NCBI GenBank assembly: GCA_022578605.1
Contig: MU394062.1
Location: 620,001-684,000, forward strand
DNA: 64,000 nucleotides
Source of the DNA: Camillea tinctor
Taxonomy: Eukaryota > Ascomycota > Sordariomycetes > Xylariales > Xylariaceae
Direction: 5' to 3'
In this document: positions 1 to 12,200 of the stretch, piece by piece
How the letters are laid out: the number at the start of each line of letters is the position of its first letter
Position numbering within the stretch: position 1 is the stretch's first letter
Made by a program: the position numbers and the translations under genes
The notes under the pieces: model-generated
The model's input: the letters and a program-made list of their open reading frames with translations, nothing else
Told to the model about the DNA's origin: nothing
The model's database searches: none

Positions 1-405
1 CTCGAGATAGAAGACATAGCTAAAGGGGGAAAACGAGGGGGTTAGTCCTGCGAACGACCGGCAGTTTGGGGTAATACAATAGGCATCTCACCTGCGCGGG
101 ATTTCTCTCTTAGTGATGGGATCGTATCCTACACAGGGAACTCGAGCTTTCTCGCAGCTAGCACAGCTAGGCAGCTTCTGGTCGCATCTGTTCTTGCGCA
201 ACCGACATCGGTTACATGCGCTGACGTTACGAAAGCTACTGCTCTGGCCGATCTTCGAACTGTGTCCCGTGCCATCGTGCGATTGCTCGGTAGCTGGAGA
301 GGTAGGACCGGCGGTGCCCGACAGCGGCGAATCCTTATCCGGCGAGGAGGGACGCGGTCGTTTAGCAGGATGTGGATTCGGTGATAGCGGCGAGTGCGGC
401 GACAT
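1..405 (-). CDS. Zn(II)2Cys6 transcription factor, PPR1-like, N-terminal part only (runs off left edge)
   Basis: Nuclear DNA-binding regulator of the fungal GAL4 class. Exon 1 is 405-92 and exon 2 begins at 19 and leaves the window at 1; the intron (91-20) has donor GTGAGA and acceptor TTTAG. Joining the exons turns an apparent stop into EIPRSYVFYLE, which matches the stretch following the zinc cluster in S. cerevisiae PPR1-type proteins, so the splice is well supported. The zinc cluster is complete: C64-x2-C67-x6-C74-x6-C81-x2-C84-x6-C91. It is preceded by about 60 Ser/Pro-rich disordered residues containing a basic AKRPRP patch, a possible nuclear signal. The linker, coiled coil and middle regulatory domain lie outside the window, so the target pathway cannot be told. 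PPR1 itself controls pyrimidine genes, but the family similarity seen here does not establish that role. The ATG at 405 is the first in frame. Confidence 0.9.
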
Positions 406-3400
406 GGTTTTTCTTTTGCTTTTGATTCGAATACACCAAGACGGATGAGAGAGGGTGATTCGAATTCGTTAATTTAATTTATATTTTTGATGAGCCAGCG
501 AGGCTATCATGTAAAAATGTTACGGTATTCGCGCCGGCCCTGCGTGGGTATGCGACGTGCTCGGCAAGCTACTTGTAGAAGTCGGATTTCCTCTGCTCCA
601 TCTCATGAGTATTAAAGTAGATCCTAGCTCGGCGATACGGAAGATGATCAATGGAATGCGGCCTCGAGAACGGGATGCAGGGCGGTCAACTGGCTGATGT
701 TGCAGTAAGCTGCTTAATGCGGGGGGCCACTGGACGAGACAGGAGGCTGGAAACGCATGAGGCGGCAAGCTTAATAAAAGAAGAGAAAAATATTTCTTCT
801 CGGTTCGGGTCTGTGCGCGTATATTGTATTGTAGACTATAGTATAGGTTTCGTTATAAATCGGGGTGATAGAGAAAAGTAGTAGTAGTGGTGGTGGTGGT
901 GATGGTGATGGTGATGCGAGACTCTAAAAAAAAGGTTGTATGTAATCAGATGTCGGTCCAAGATCGAATTTTGGTAGTTGTAGCTTTCTTGGTGGTCCGT
1001 CGTTGAATAACGTTAAAAAAGAATAAAATACGAACCCTTTGGAGAAAAAACGGGAGTTACTGATAAGCTGTAACAGACCAATCAACGGTCCGCGCATACG
1101 TTCCCCAATGTCTTTCTTCCCCCTCCCCTCCCCACTAACCAGCAACCAACTAACCCCCAAAAAGAAACCTGACCTGACCCTGAGTAGGCTAAAAGTATAC
1201 CAGACACATGTATGTACACTAGACAAGACAAGGTTACCCCCACCCTACGTCGGCGCTTGTTTAGATACTTACCTAGGTACCCTAGATTTTATGTTCACAT
1301 GTGCCAATCCATTCATCAATTTAACTTAAACTTTTCAACGGCGTCTAGTGTAACTATATACCTTAAGAGTAGGTTTAATTGAGACAATCATCAACCACTG
1401 TATCGAACATGATATATAAATGAATTTAAACACAACGGTCTTATATAATTCCCAGTTTTGCTTGATTTTCCATCAATGTCAATCAATCAATATACCTTTA
1501 ATAGGTATTGAGTTTAGGTGACGAATTGGATATACACCCAGTCTCAAGACACGCGTCCCTAGATACTCAAATTCGCCAACGCGTCGATAACATCGAGAGA
1601 TCGACTATATACAAACCCCGAACTAAGAGCATCATCGTCCTCAATAATTATCTTCTTTGTGTTATGTTTGCCCAGCCTTCCATATAACTTATAGAGTATA
1701 AATTCTGATCGCTAACTTAAACGATAGTTCACCTAGTTCGGGTCTCGCCTCCAGTCTTCATGCACATCACCAAATTCATTCCGCCCTCACATGCTATGTG
1801 GTTCCGATGGGTGGCCGACGTGCGAACCACCTTGCGAGCTAGAGAAAATGGGGTAAAGTCATTGAAGCCCGGAAAACTAAGGTTAGGGGAATGCTGGGCA
1901 TAAGCCTGACGTCATGGCAACGAGCTTCCTAACCTCAATAAACACGAACCCACCTCTATATACCTATCTGTATCGATATCGATATACCTATACATACAGA
2001 AACATTGCCTATTCGGGCGATGAGAGCCCCTACGTCGAGATGCTTCGGGCGCGCGATATATATAGATCTTATAGGATATAAGAGAGCTGAATACATCGGG
2101 GGCTAGTATGCAATGAATACCTTTCAGGGTTCGCCTTGAGCTGGTTGAAAGATAGACTTTGTATAGCTCCCCTGCCCTATAGCATCATGGACCCTACAGG
2201 AATTATACGGGTCAATAAAGTTAAACTACCTAGTACCTAACTAGTATAGGGATTAACTATATTTGAAATCATAAACTTACCTAAGGTTAGTTAGTTTATG
2301 TTTATCATGTAGTTTATAATATGGGTTGGTTACACAAGAGAATGTTTACCTATAAACATTGTTCCTCCCAGCCCTGGCATTTCAGTTCTTCGGAGCACTA
2401 GACATATTGATGATGAAGGAGAGAAAAAAAATAAATAGATAATACCGAGGTCAGCTTTAGGTAGGTCTATGCGCCGCCTCGCAAGTCCGAATTAGGTAAC
2501 ACGAAGAATGGTGCGATACCAAGGGAAAGCAGCATTGGCAATCACGCATTCGACTTATAGCCTAAATATATAACAGTGCTATGAATGGATGTAAAGTCCG
2601 GTGTACTTAAATTGAATACGTGTAAAGAGCTGAGTGCTGCTTGCTCACGTAAGAGAGAGAGATATCAGGTCATGATCACTTATAGTCCTTCTAGGCACTA
2701 ACATCAGCACAGTGGTAATAGATGCATGAGCAACCAGGACACTGACCACTACCTACTGACCTCTCTATGCACGCCGAATTGCTTCCAATCGCTTACTTAT
2801 GAGAAATCTAACCAACAAATATACCTCATATTCAAAGTCACACAAGACATTGATACACATACCAACTATATTCAAGTAGGCTTCAAGGGAAACTTAAATG
2901 CAATGCACTATAGCGAGGAGCTAGAAGGTGAGTGAACATAAAACTCAGTGTCAGGGATGATAGATCAGATTGACATCAAGGTACAGGTAAAAAGAAGAAT
3001 GTTTCTGTGTATATGTCAATATCGGTATCGCATGTAATTGTAGCTCTAGTTCTTAGCAGGTCCCTCGTGCCATCGAAGCTCAGTAAATTAAGAACATTTG
3101 CATACGCAGACGACGGAGACAAAAGCCTGCTCTCTTACCATGTCGGTTCCGGCTTCAAAATTATCGAATTTAAATATGGGGTTATCAGTCTAGCCATCTC
3201 AATTGAATTAAACAACTTCTAGAGTTTATGCTTGTCTAAGTATATAGTCTGTGCTTTCCTTCCCAGTTGATCCTCGATCGTGATAGAAATAACAGCAACC
3301 TAGAACTTCATAATCATTGATCATTGTGGAAACCCTGACCTTATCGATTCAATTCGAGAAGAATATTTCGGGTAGGGACTGTGTGTATTTAATGCGTCGT

Positions 3401-3672
3401 TCCTACGCCGGGTGCCATATAGGGCTTGCATAGTTGGTCGGGGCTTTTCTTAATCTCCTTTTTTGTGAATATCTCCCTCTCCCTCTCTTCCTCTCTCCCT
3501 TGCTATCTCAATTATTCATCACAGAATTCATTCGTTCTATAGTTAACTATATTATACTATCGATCCTCATCAAAATAGAAAGATATTGCATACTTACAAG
3601 TATTTCCTTACCTACCGCCATCCAGCACCTCTTGATTCTTTGTACCTTCACCCAACTCTCGGTATCGAGACA
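406..3672. other. Gene-poor intergenic region upstream of the zinc-cluster gene
   Basis: No coding region is supported. Open frames here are under about 100 codons, lack coding-type third positions and have no splice context. The first few hundred bases upstream of 405 should contain the regulator's promoter. Visible elements are a GTG/GAT trinucleotide tract at 878-916, a TACCTAGGTA palindrome at 1270-1279, and CT-rich DNA at about 3465-3500 that looks like the leader of the candidate gene which follows. Confidence 0.6.
878..916. repeat. Trinucleotide microsatellite (AGT/GGT/GAT)
   Basis: Consecutive GTA, GGT and GAT triplets, including three GATGGT-type units at the right end. It is non-coding and lies about 500 bp upstream of the zinc-cluster gene. 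Confidence 0.9.
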
Positions 3673-4497
3673 TGAACATGGCTCTCTTTACAGACTTTGA
3701 ATCCAGGAGCAGTGGTACGTTTCGTCGCAGAGGCCTTTCTTGTTGCGTTGTCAATCTATACCCGAGAGAACTAAACGCAGCATCGAAAGTTGATATATGA
3801 ATGGAGGGAGGGTATTGCATCATGATGTCCATCTAAAAAATCGCATCATTTGTTATACTTATCGTCGAATTATGTTGAGAGATTCCCAATTTAGAGAGCC
3901 GATTGCGTGATATGGGTGATCTTCTGACATTAGGACTTTATAGAACCTAACACGTCGTCTCACGGCTTTCAAACTGGTGATAGTTATTATAGCGATGTTG
4001 TTACTGCTGCCAAGCAATCCGAGGTAGAACGGCTGTGTGAAGAGGGCGAGAGATACCTCACTGAGTCCTAGGGTAAGTGCTTTGAGACAGCTCGGTAGGC
4101 TTAAATAACCAAAGTTGGTTGGTTACAGAGGAAATCGTGAGCACAACCCCGCAAAAAGACGCAGATGCCCAGGAGGTCCGAAGCTGGCTGCTACAAGTGC
4201 TTCGTCGTCGAGCTCACGCCGACCCCGAGCGCGTCTTGGAGCAAATCAACTGGTCTGGTCGAGAACTTTATCGAACATCCTGGTTTGGGGTCCGGAATCG
4301 TTTCCGGTCTGAGCCGGATGGTCGACTAATTTCCCACGATATCCACGACGCTATCAAGGCAGGTCATATCACAACTAAGATATTGGGCAGCAAAACTAAC
4401 ACTTGGGCCCTTGCCCGCGTTTTGCTATGTAGGAATCGCGTCGGAGACTGCGGTCACAAAAGCGAAAAGAAATCAGGAGGTCTCAGTCCGAGGATAA
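3673..4497 (+). pseudogene. Candidate spliced gene or pseudogene of unknown function with an in-frame TAG
   Basis: No family recognised. Two exons look truly coding. Exon A (3934-4072) follows a textbook intron end, CTGACATTAG, and reads ...TGDSYYSDVVTAAKQSEVER... Exon B (4129-4362) reads ...DAQEVRSWLLQVLRRRAHAD... with strongly G/C third positions. The intron between them (4073-4128, GTAAGT...TTACAG) joins the two frames exactly, but codon 4069-4071 just before the donor is TAG, one transition from CAG. A plausible start, ATG at 3673 after a CT-rich leader, opens MNMALFTDFESRSSG and meets a strong donor GTACGT at about 3716, but its phase does not fit exon A. A possible third exon (4433-4497) follows an ACTAAC branch site, but the donor before it (GTCATA) is weak. 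It is either a gene killed by nonsense mutation (C-to-T, as in RIP) or one whose splicing I have misread. Confidence 0.45.
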
Positions 4498-7400
4498 GAT
4501 TGCTCTACTGAATAAAAATTACGCGAACACGGGATAGGAACAGCCAACCAAAAAGAAGGAATGCCAAGTTGGATCTCCCAACGAGCCAAAGGGGAGAAAG
4601 AAAACTATCAGGGGTTTTACCTTACACACGTGCTCGGGTTGCAACTCGATGTTCTGAAACACATATGGCCCTTTCCAGGGATTTAGGGGGGGAGTGGGTG
4701 ACAACGGGGCTGCTGAATAGACTGTAGAATAAACATTGACCAATAGAGCATGGTTAAGTAAAACACACATGCCGTCGCTCCAGAGGGGAGCGAGCAGTAG
4801 CAGTGCTCTGCATTTAGCGAAAGTGGGACGATGCCCAAAGCCCTGTGCTGGCGGCCCGAGTGCGGGCCGTACGGGAACTGAGTTCTTTTGCTAAGCCCAG
4901 GGCCAGTCGAATCATTCCCCTTGCTCCCTCTTTCCCCCCTTTAAGTAACGAGCCAGCATATAAGGTTAGGTAAGTGGCGGGCATGAACACTCGGAGCTCA
5001 GCCTTCCCTCTGCAGCCAAGTCGGGATAAGTATAGAAACTACTACCTGATCTGGCGTCACGAGGGTTACGCCATTGCGTATGAGGCGAGCGGGTGGAAGC
5101 CCGGCTGGTACATCTATCTAGCTACACTAGGGGACAGATCTCTGAAGGGCGTGCGTGGAAGGTGTGGAAGAGAGAGAGAAGAGAGACATGGGTCCTCAAG
5201 TCCCACTCCCTTCCCACCAACCCCAGACTGATGAACTCACACACCACACACCTTCCCGAGACAAGAAGTACCTAGAGAGGGAAAAAAAGAAAAAAAAACT
5301 GCCCGAGCGTTCTCGTGACTTTCTTCATCTCCACACGATCACCCACATGTCGCCAATAAACCCACGAGCGGCTTACCTAGGCCGTAAATCGTCACACCGC
5401 AGCAACGCATCGTGAGATGAAGATGTGTTCCTATTTGATTTTATTTATGACTTGTCAAGTTCTTTTCTTCTTCATCTACATCACCTTGCTCCTAAGGCTG
5501 TCCAGTAAAGGGAAGCCAAGACAAAAAAGAAAGAAAGAAAAGAGAGATCGATCCCTGCTGCCCTGTGCAGAAGTATGATTCCTATCTAAGGGGGGTGTTT
5601 AAATAAAAAAAGGGGGGGATGATCATCCCCTCCCTTTTCCAAACAGTCACACCCCCCTCCCCCCTCCCCTTTTATTTATTTATTCTCCAAAATCCCCCAT
5701 GTAGTTTAGCTGTATTAATTTGTCCTTTTCCGGGGTTTTATTATTATTTTTCAGCGTATAAGTAAGGCGGCCAATCAGGTTCAGCCCCAAACCTTATATA
5801 GACCTCGTCTCAACATCTTCTCTTCCTCTCTTTTGTTCTTTGGCATGCTCCTTTCCCCAGTCCCTAAATACCGCATCGAAGAAGGTATATTGGGTTCAAC
5901 AGAAGATTTTTGGCGGATCTTATGCATTATTTATTTGTCTACAGAGAGGTCTTATGGGACTTGCCGCTGCTACCATGAAAGGGCATATTAAATCATGTAT
6001 TTGCTAGATGGGTGTGGTCCTCGTCAATAAACCCGCGACTACACGTATTGTTGGATACCCCTGAGCCCACACTACCAGTACCCAGGAGAGGCAAGTCTTT
6101 CCCCGTTCATCATCCTCTGGTCATCAAATTTCTTCTATTCTCAGATCAGATCCTTTTCTCTCCTTTTCCCCTAAGTATTTTCGGCTGTTTGGGAAACAAA
6201 TGCCGGCATGGCGCCACGGCCTTGAATAATCCGATTATAAGCTGCGTGTATAAAGATAACGGTTATTGGTATTCTTAATTATCTCATACTTTTATTATTC
6301 TGTGTCTTCCACAGCCTATGTTTCATCTTCCTTTTTCTTGCTCTTTCGTATTCTTGAGTCCTTATGTATTCTTTTTCTTTATTACTTTCTACTTCTCTCC
6401 CCTCGGGGTTTCTCTGTTATCTTGGGAAACCCTCGACTACATCAACAAATGACATTTCTAGCTCCGATTATCGACTTAGAAATTGGCTGTGGTTTCACCG
6501 GCACAGTGTTGTACATGATGTTTGCGACTACAGTAATAAGCACCTAGGGGTGGGAGGAAGGAAATGGGTCAAAGACTTTCTACTATCTACGACGAGATAG
6601 GGATATATCTAATCAGAGTATTAGGCTAGAGCATGCGAATTCACGGAGCAGTAATATCGATTAGTTCATGTCCAGACGATTTCACCCAACGTAAAAAAAA
6701 AGGGGGGGGACAGGGGGTCAACAACGAGGGTACCAAGTAGGTGATGTCGAATATCAGTTCGGGGTCAAATGTCTTTGACTTGCGCTTTCAAGAGTATTCG
6801 AAAGAGAAATGGCCTATATGTAGCTGCGCACCCTGACAAACCTATTCGGGCATTTACCTAGGCGAGGGGATCACGTAAATAGATTCACGTGTACCTCTTT
6901 TCATATAAGTGTGTCCTCTATTTGGTTAATAGACCAAACAGTCGGGATCATTCGAATACTCACCTTGCAAATAGAAGAAAAAAATTAGTTTCCTATCACC
7001 AGTTTAGTGACACCTTTCCTGATTACCTAGGTCCTCTTCGGAGCAGGGCCAATCATGCGTTTGTATAGGGGAAGGGGGAGTGATCTGTGTTGTTCAAGGG
7101 AATGAGAAATGTGACCGAGTCCATATATGCAAAATTATGAAAGGAAACCCATGGTTTAGGATGTTGAATAAACACAATGGACGGATGTTGGGCGTGGTGC
7201 GGAGTCAAGGAGGAAGATCACGCAAAGTACGGCAAAGTGTCGCAGATGAGGAAAAAAAGATGTTGCCATGTGAAAAGAGGCTTTCCAATTGAATGACCGT
7301 TTTATGTCCATGTAAGGAGTTCATTTCCTTCGACCCATGAGCCGAGCTCGAACCTGATCTCCAAGACTATCTCCAGATAACAAAAAAAAAAAAAAAGCAC

Positions 7401-8109
7401 CGATTCCCTATCTAATGATACGCCGCCGAGTATTGGAAAGAGGTTATAGAAAGAGTCCTGAAAAATCCTTGCATGTGCTTTTCCAACGCCCGTCGCATTT
7501 TCGTTCCTGCGGTATCCCCGAAATTGAGAGGAAAGAAAAGATGAAAAAAGTGATCCCATTTCCCGCTCCCGAACTCGACTCCCGCCGAGTCCTCCTCCAC
7601 CCCGCCCGTCCCTCCATGAATGACAGAAACATTCGCCAGAAAATAAAGGAAAAAGAGGAAAAAAAACTCCTGCCCAATGGTTCCTCCGAAGCTGCCAGCG
7701 ATCTAGTTTGTACAAGGGTGTATCGCGAGCTTTCCTTCGTAGGAATGGAGGTATCTAGTTGCCAGTTGCCCAAGCCAGTCTATCTAGAATGTGGTTACGA
7801 CCCATTTTCCCCGTCCCGTAAAAGAAAAAGAAAAAGAAAAAAATACAAGGAAATAAGCATCAACAGGAATATAAGTCGACCGAAGAGATAAACAAGAAGG
7901 AAGGCGATCAAAGTCCGGCGCCGATAAGGGAAAAACGAAGCGATTAAAAAGAAATTTGTCGTGACCGAATATACAAGTCGATAAAGTTGGTAAATCGTTG
8001 CTTAGCCGAGAAATATCATCCAAAATTAAGACCGAGACTCTTTAAAACGCCGCCCGAGTAATCCCCCGTTTCCATCCATATTTTTTATTGATCCAGAAAA
8101 GGTCGTGTC
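4498..8109. other. Gene-poor intergenic region
   Basis: No gene supported. Open frames at 4974-5231, 6012-6600 and 7415-7891 are short, rich in low-complexity K/E/R or L/F/S, and match nothing recognisable. There are many poly-A/poly-T runs (for example about 5280-5300, 7381-7396) and C/G runs around 5610-5680. CCTAGG sites occur at 5376, 6857 and 7026. The right-hand end is the 3' flank of the transporter gene that ends at 8110. Confidence 0.55.
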
Positions 8110-10123
8110 TCAAGGAGTCACTAGAGACGATCGACGCTGTTGGCCAGCTTCCACATCGTTGTTGAAATTGGCCCTAGTTTCAGTGCGACTCGATGGGTCT
8201 TCGATTTGAAGGCTGATCACCGCGCCGCCGATGGCGACCAAAGCGCTGCACCACCATGCGAGACCTGAGTATCCAGATGTGAGGCCGACCGCATAGAGAA
8301 TTCCCGAAATGGTAGGTCCAAAAGCACGGCATAAACTCGCTGTAGAGGCGGCGACGCCGTTAATGGTACCTAATGCTAGGTGGCTGGGTGCTGAATCCGC
8401 GGTGAGTATTGCGTTGCTTGGATATGCCATGCTTGCGAACGTGCACTTCCACACCAAAACCATGCTAACGCCGACCATTCGATACTTCTCGGGCAGCAAT
8501 ACCAAATAGGGGGTGACCAGGTAGAGGGCAAAGTAGGCGAGTGTTAGGAAGCGGAATAAGCGGAGTGCGCCAAGGCGCTTAAGCACCGGCGGCACGAGAA
8601 ACATGTTGATCGTCAACTGATAGGCTCCCTGGGCGCTGAGAATGATGCCAATCGTTTTGCTGTCGAGCCCGAATCCGTCAACAAACTTGAAGGGGAGTGA
8701 CGTCGGGACCTTCTGATCTGGCCTTTCCGTGCTGAGGAATACGGGGAAAAGTTGGTCGAAGGTCATTGTATGGCTGATACGTTATTAGCTAGATTCAGAA
8801 ATCAGGTTGAATAATTGAGCACCACTTACAAAGCTAAGATCCCGAACGATACGATGTTTAATACCACTGGCCGGGTGAATATTCTCGAAAAGCCAACACC
8901 TACATTTCCACGTGGCTCTGCGAGATCCAAGGGATCTCGTGAAATCGATGGGGCGGACGTAGATCCGAGACGGGGCGAGTTTTCGGGCGAGTTTTGATTT
9001 GTTCGATAACCTGGTAGTTGTTCGTCGTGCTCAAGAAGCGGCCGTTCTTCTTCGCTGTTCTCTGATAATTTGGTTGTCTTCTCATCCCTTGCCTCGGCAC
9101 ACCTTCGGAAGTTAGGTAGCAAGGAAAGGATCCAGTTGCCTATCTCAAGGCCGCGGTCGTGTGCATGTCTCTTTTCTGAATGCGTCTCCTCGAGAAACAG
9201 AATGCCATTGATGACCCCAATGAGAACAACAAATGCGCTAAAGAGATTGGGGAGGAGATACGGGTAACGATCCCAGATGGTGCCGGGCGGAAATAAACTT
9301 GGGTAGCTGATGCATGGCCGCGCGAGAGCACCGCCAATCATGGGCCCAATGATAGATCTAGTAATGAGTTAGATGAATTCAGAGCTGCAGATAGCTTGAG
9401 CAGTGAGTAAACTGACCCGAGACACCACACAACCGGCATGATGGTATAAGCTCGCGCTAAAAGACAAGTTAGTTGGCTGATTTTACGAAAAAAAAAAAAA
9501 AAGTGAAATTGAATTCAACTCACGTTGATGTTCTTTCACTGTTACTAATTCAGCAACTGTGGTCTGGAGCACCCCCATGTTTCTAGATCTCATGTTAGGA
9601 CATCGCAGATAGGGGGGTTTAGCAGAGGGGCCTGTCTGTCTCATACCCGTTCAAGAGACCTCCAATTGCTCGTGCGAGGAGAGCGACGGTGAGATTAGGA
9701 GCGAAGCCGAATATCAAAACACTCAGAGCAGTTCCAATCAGACCCGTGAGCAGGACAGGTTTCCTTCCGATTTTGTCGCTTAGCCGTCCCCATAATAAAC
9801 CGGTCGAGAACTCAGCAAACGTAAACGCAGATGTAACCATTCCGGCATAAAATGAGATTTTGCTCTTGTCGTCGGTGATGTGAAAGTCCTCAATCATAAA
9901 ATAGATATATGGGAATATTCCCATAAAAGCAATTGGCTCGCATATTCGACATATCGCTGGGATACTCATCAGATTAAGGTTCTCAACTCAGAAGGCCTCA
10001 ACCTATGAGGCTACAATTGCCGCGCAAGGACGTACCTAGAACTAGCATCTGTCGTCTCGGGAATGGCGGAAGCTCATCGTCCATTGAAGAGCCCATGGGC
10101 CTCACGAACGAACCAGTTCTCAT
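8110..10123 (-). CDS. Major facilitator superfamily transporter (DHA1/ZIFL-like), six exons, 562 aa
   Basis: Membrane carrier that moves small molecules by proton coupling; the substrate is not predictable. Exons on the minus strand: 10123-10036, 9956-9647, 9582-9524, 9456-9417, 9357-8830, 8773-8110. They sum to 1689 nt in frame. Junctions restore family-conserved stretches such as LVLAICRICEPIAF, LLNGNMGVLQTTVAEL, AYTIMPVVWCLGSIIGPMIG and HTMTFDQLFPVFL. The first half has motif A between TM2 and TM3 (GRLSDKIGRKP). About 12 hydrophobic segments are visible in two halves, separated by a hydrophilic central loop of roughly 110 residues (EEERPLLEHDEQLPGY region). The C-terminus is short, polar and cytosolic. 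Introns are about 56-79 nt with GTACGT, GTATGA, GTGAGT, GTCAGT and GTAAGT donors. In-frame ATGs at 10096 and 10084 are alternative starts. It is a complete gene with no disruption seen. Confidence 0.93.
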
Positions 10124-12200
10124 GATGATGATTAATGTTACCGCTGGATGATAGCCCACTACATGAAAGGCCTAATTATGGTGGGATTTGGGCAATGGCT
10201 TGTGTAAGTGCTTGGACTAGGTGAGAAGGGGTGTCGAGAACTTTGAGACTAGAAAAGAATAGGAAGACTCAAGTGTGTCCTCTTCTAAGTTTGAGACACC
10301 CGTGGATATTTAAAAAGGTTCGAAAGTTTATCTGAAGGGGAAAATAAATCAAGTGAAACTCAGAGTGACCTGTCGACCTAACGCTCACTATATTGATGTG
10401 ACAAACGACAAGCAGTGTAAGAATGAGGTAAGCCGCAAGACAAGGGATGCGTTCTTGAAGATTCGGCTTGGCATAGGGGACAGAAGAAGGAGAAGGCTGA
10501 TAGAAGGAGACTATTGACCCAGCTGATAGTGACATCCATGATGGGCGAAGGATATTAAGTTATTTTAATATTAGGACGAGCGGTGACAGGCGTTAGGGCG
10601 AAAAGCAAAGTCAAGTGCGCGTGCCATAGAAGATCCTTCCAACGGTGCCAGGTGTTGCAGCGCGGCGATGGTCTCAGAAGGTATGGAGACCTTCGAGTCC
10701 CAACTTCGCGGGACGACTTTCTGTCATGGAGCCTAGAAGTGGACTCCAGTGGAACCTAATCCGTGTACAACGACGTGTACTTACGAAACTGGGTGATATA
10801 CATCGGAGGATTTCTCTTCTACTCGGGTTGGCTATGCAACCCGTAAGGCTTGAGTCGAATGACCACGCGGTTCCCAGAAAAGATATGACGGGGATATGGA
10901 AACACGTTGAGCGGCATCCCTGTAAGTATCTGCCCCCCTCCCGGCAGTGGATGCATGGTTTTTGTATTGACAGAGCGCCGTAACCCAGAGAAGCAAGACG
11001 CACGAGTAGAATGGAAAAAAAGAAAAATAGAAGAATAATTTTAAAAAATAGGGAGATGAACCTTTCCCGGTTTGGCTTAAGGCCTCCGAGTAAGCCGCCC
11101 GAAGTATGAGCACCTACTTCATTGGCAATTTCACCAGACCAAAAAGCTAAATGGTGGATCCGCCGAGGATCTGAGCGAATGGGCCCAAGACGCAATTGGA
11201 AGATAGCGGTCAAGCGGTGAAGAGGATTATGCACAGCTTGCTGATAGTCTTTGTCGATAGGCCAAGCTTTTTTTTTTTTTTGCACTCACTTGAGAGCTCA
11301 CAAGGCGACCAGCAATGCCTCAATGACATGGCAAGGCTTGAAGTTGAACCAGGGCACCGCAGGGTGGTTGATGTGTAACCAGACTTGATGGTAGGCTGGA
11401 TTAGACAGCTGAACTTAAGAGAGGAGACTGGGGGGGGAGGGGGTTGTTGATTTTAGATAGGAGGAACCGTAGAGCTGGGTACTTCAAAAAATTCATGACG
11501 CAGATTGTGCAGAAAGGCTTGCCAAGGCCTCTCCCCCATGTGCTTATACCTAACCGACGATAACCCGTCTGCAAGGCAAGACAGGGCGGATGCTCTTCTT
11601 TTTTCTTTTTTTCTTTTTCTGTTGTCCAAAACACATACATTCCCCATCATCCCATGGGTTCGGAACTTGCTCCTGTCCCAGCCTTGGATGTGGATGTAGT
11701 ACGAGAAGAGCCGGAAATGCCGCGCGTGATATGCTTCGTTGATGCAACTGTCCGTGGTCCGTGAATAAAAAAAGCTTCGGCCCTTCGCACCACGCTTGCC
11801 TGGTGACCGGTCGCCGCAATTGGGCGTTGGGCTCTATTCCATCTGAATAGCTAGGACCTGGTGTGTGTATGTGCGTGTTGTGACTACCGGAAGATAGCGT
11901 AAATATCCTCGCCGTTTCACCAATTTCGAGTTGTCGTCCCGACTACAGGATACACATAACGACGATGGTCCTTTCGTGTATGTGTATAGTATGACACTTA
12001 TACTTACGCACATACACACGTACACACTTATATATATTACATAGATACACATACACATACACACACATACATACATACGTACGTACATACACACCATACA
12101 TACATACATACATACACGGAGCATCTTAGGCTCGCAGTAGGATGTAACATGTTCGGGCAAAGGTAACGAGACAGCCTTGCCCGGCGGGTATCTCGCAGAA
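10124..12200. other. Intergenic region upstream of the MFS gene; no supported gene
   Basis: The first few hundred bases form the transporter promoter. Overlapping open frames lie on both strands at 10645-10983 (plus) and 10674-11285 (minus, about 200 codons). The minus frame contains a run of I/L/F from a poly-A stretch and resembles no protein family, so I do not call it. A T13 run lies at about 11269-11281 and T-rich DNA at 11600-11625. Neither strand shows a convincing splice-linked reading frame. Confidence 0.5.
12008..12117. repeat. CATA/TACA tetranucleotide microsatellite
   Basis: About 110 bp composed of imperfect CATA, CACA and TACG units, including four consecutive CATA repeats near the right end. 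The reverse strand reads open through it only because the repeat lacks stops there. Confidence 0.9.

Noticed and set aside
10674..11285. About 200-codon minus-strand open frame
   Set aside because: Includes translated poly-A (K run, F run), no splice partners, no recognised domain.
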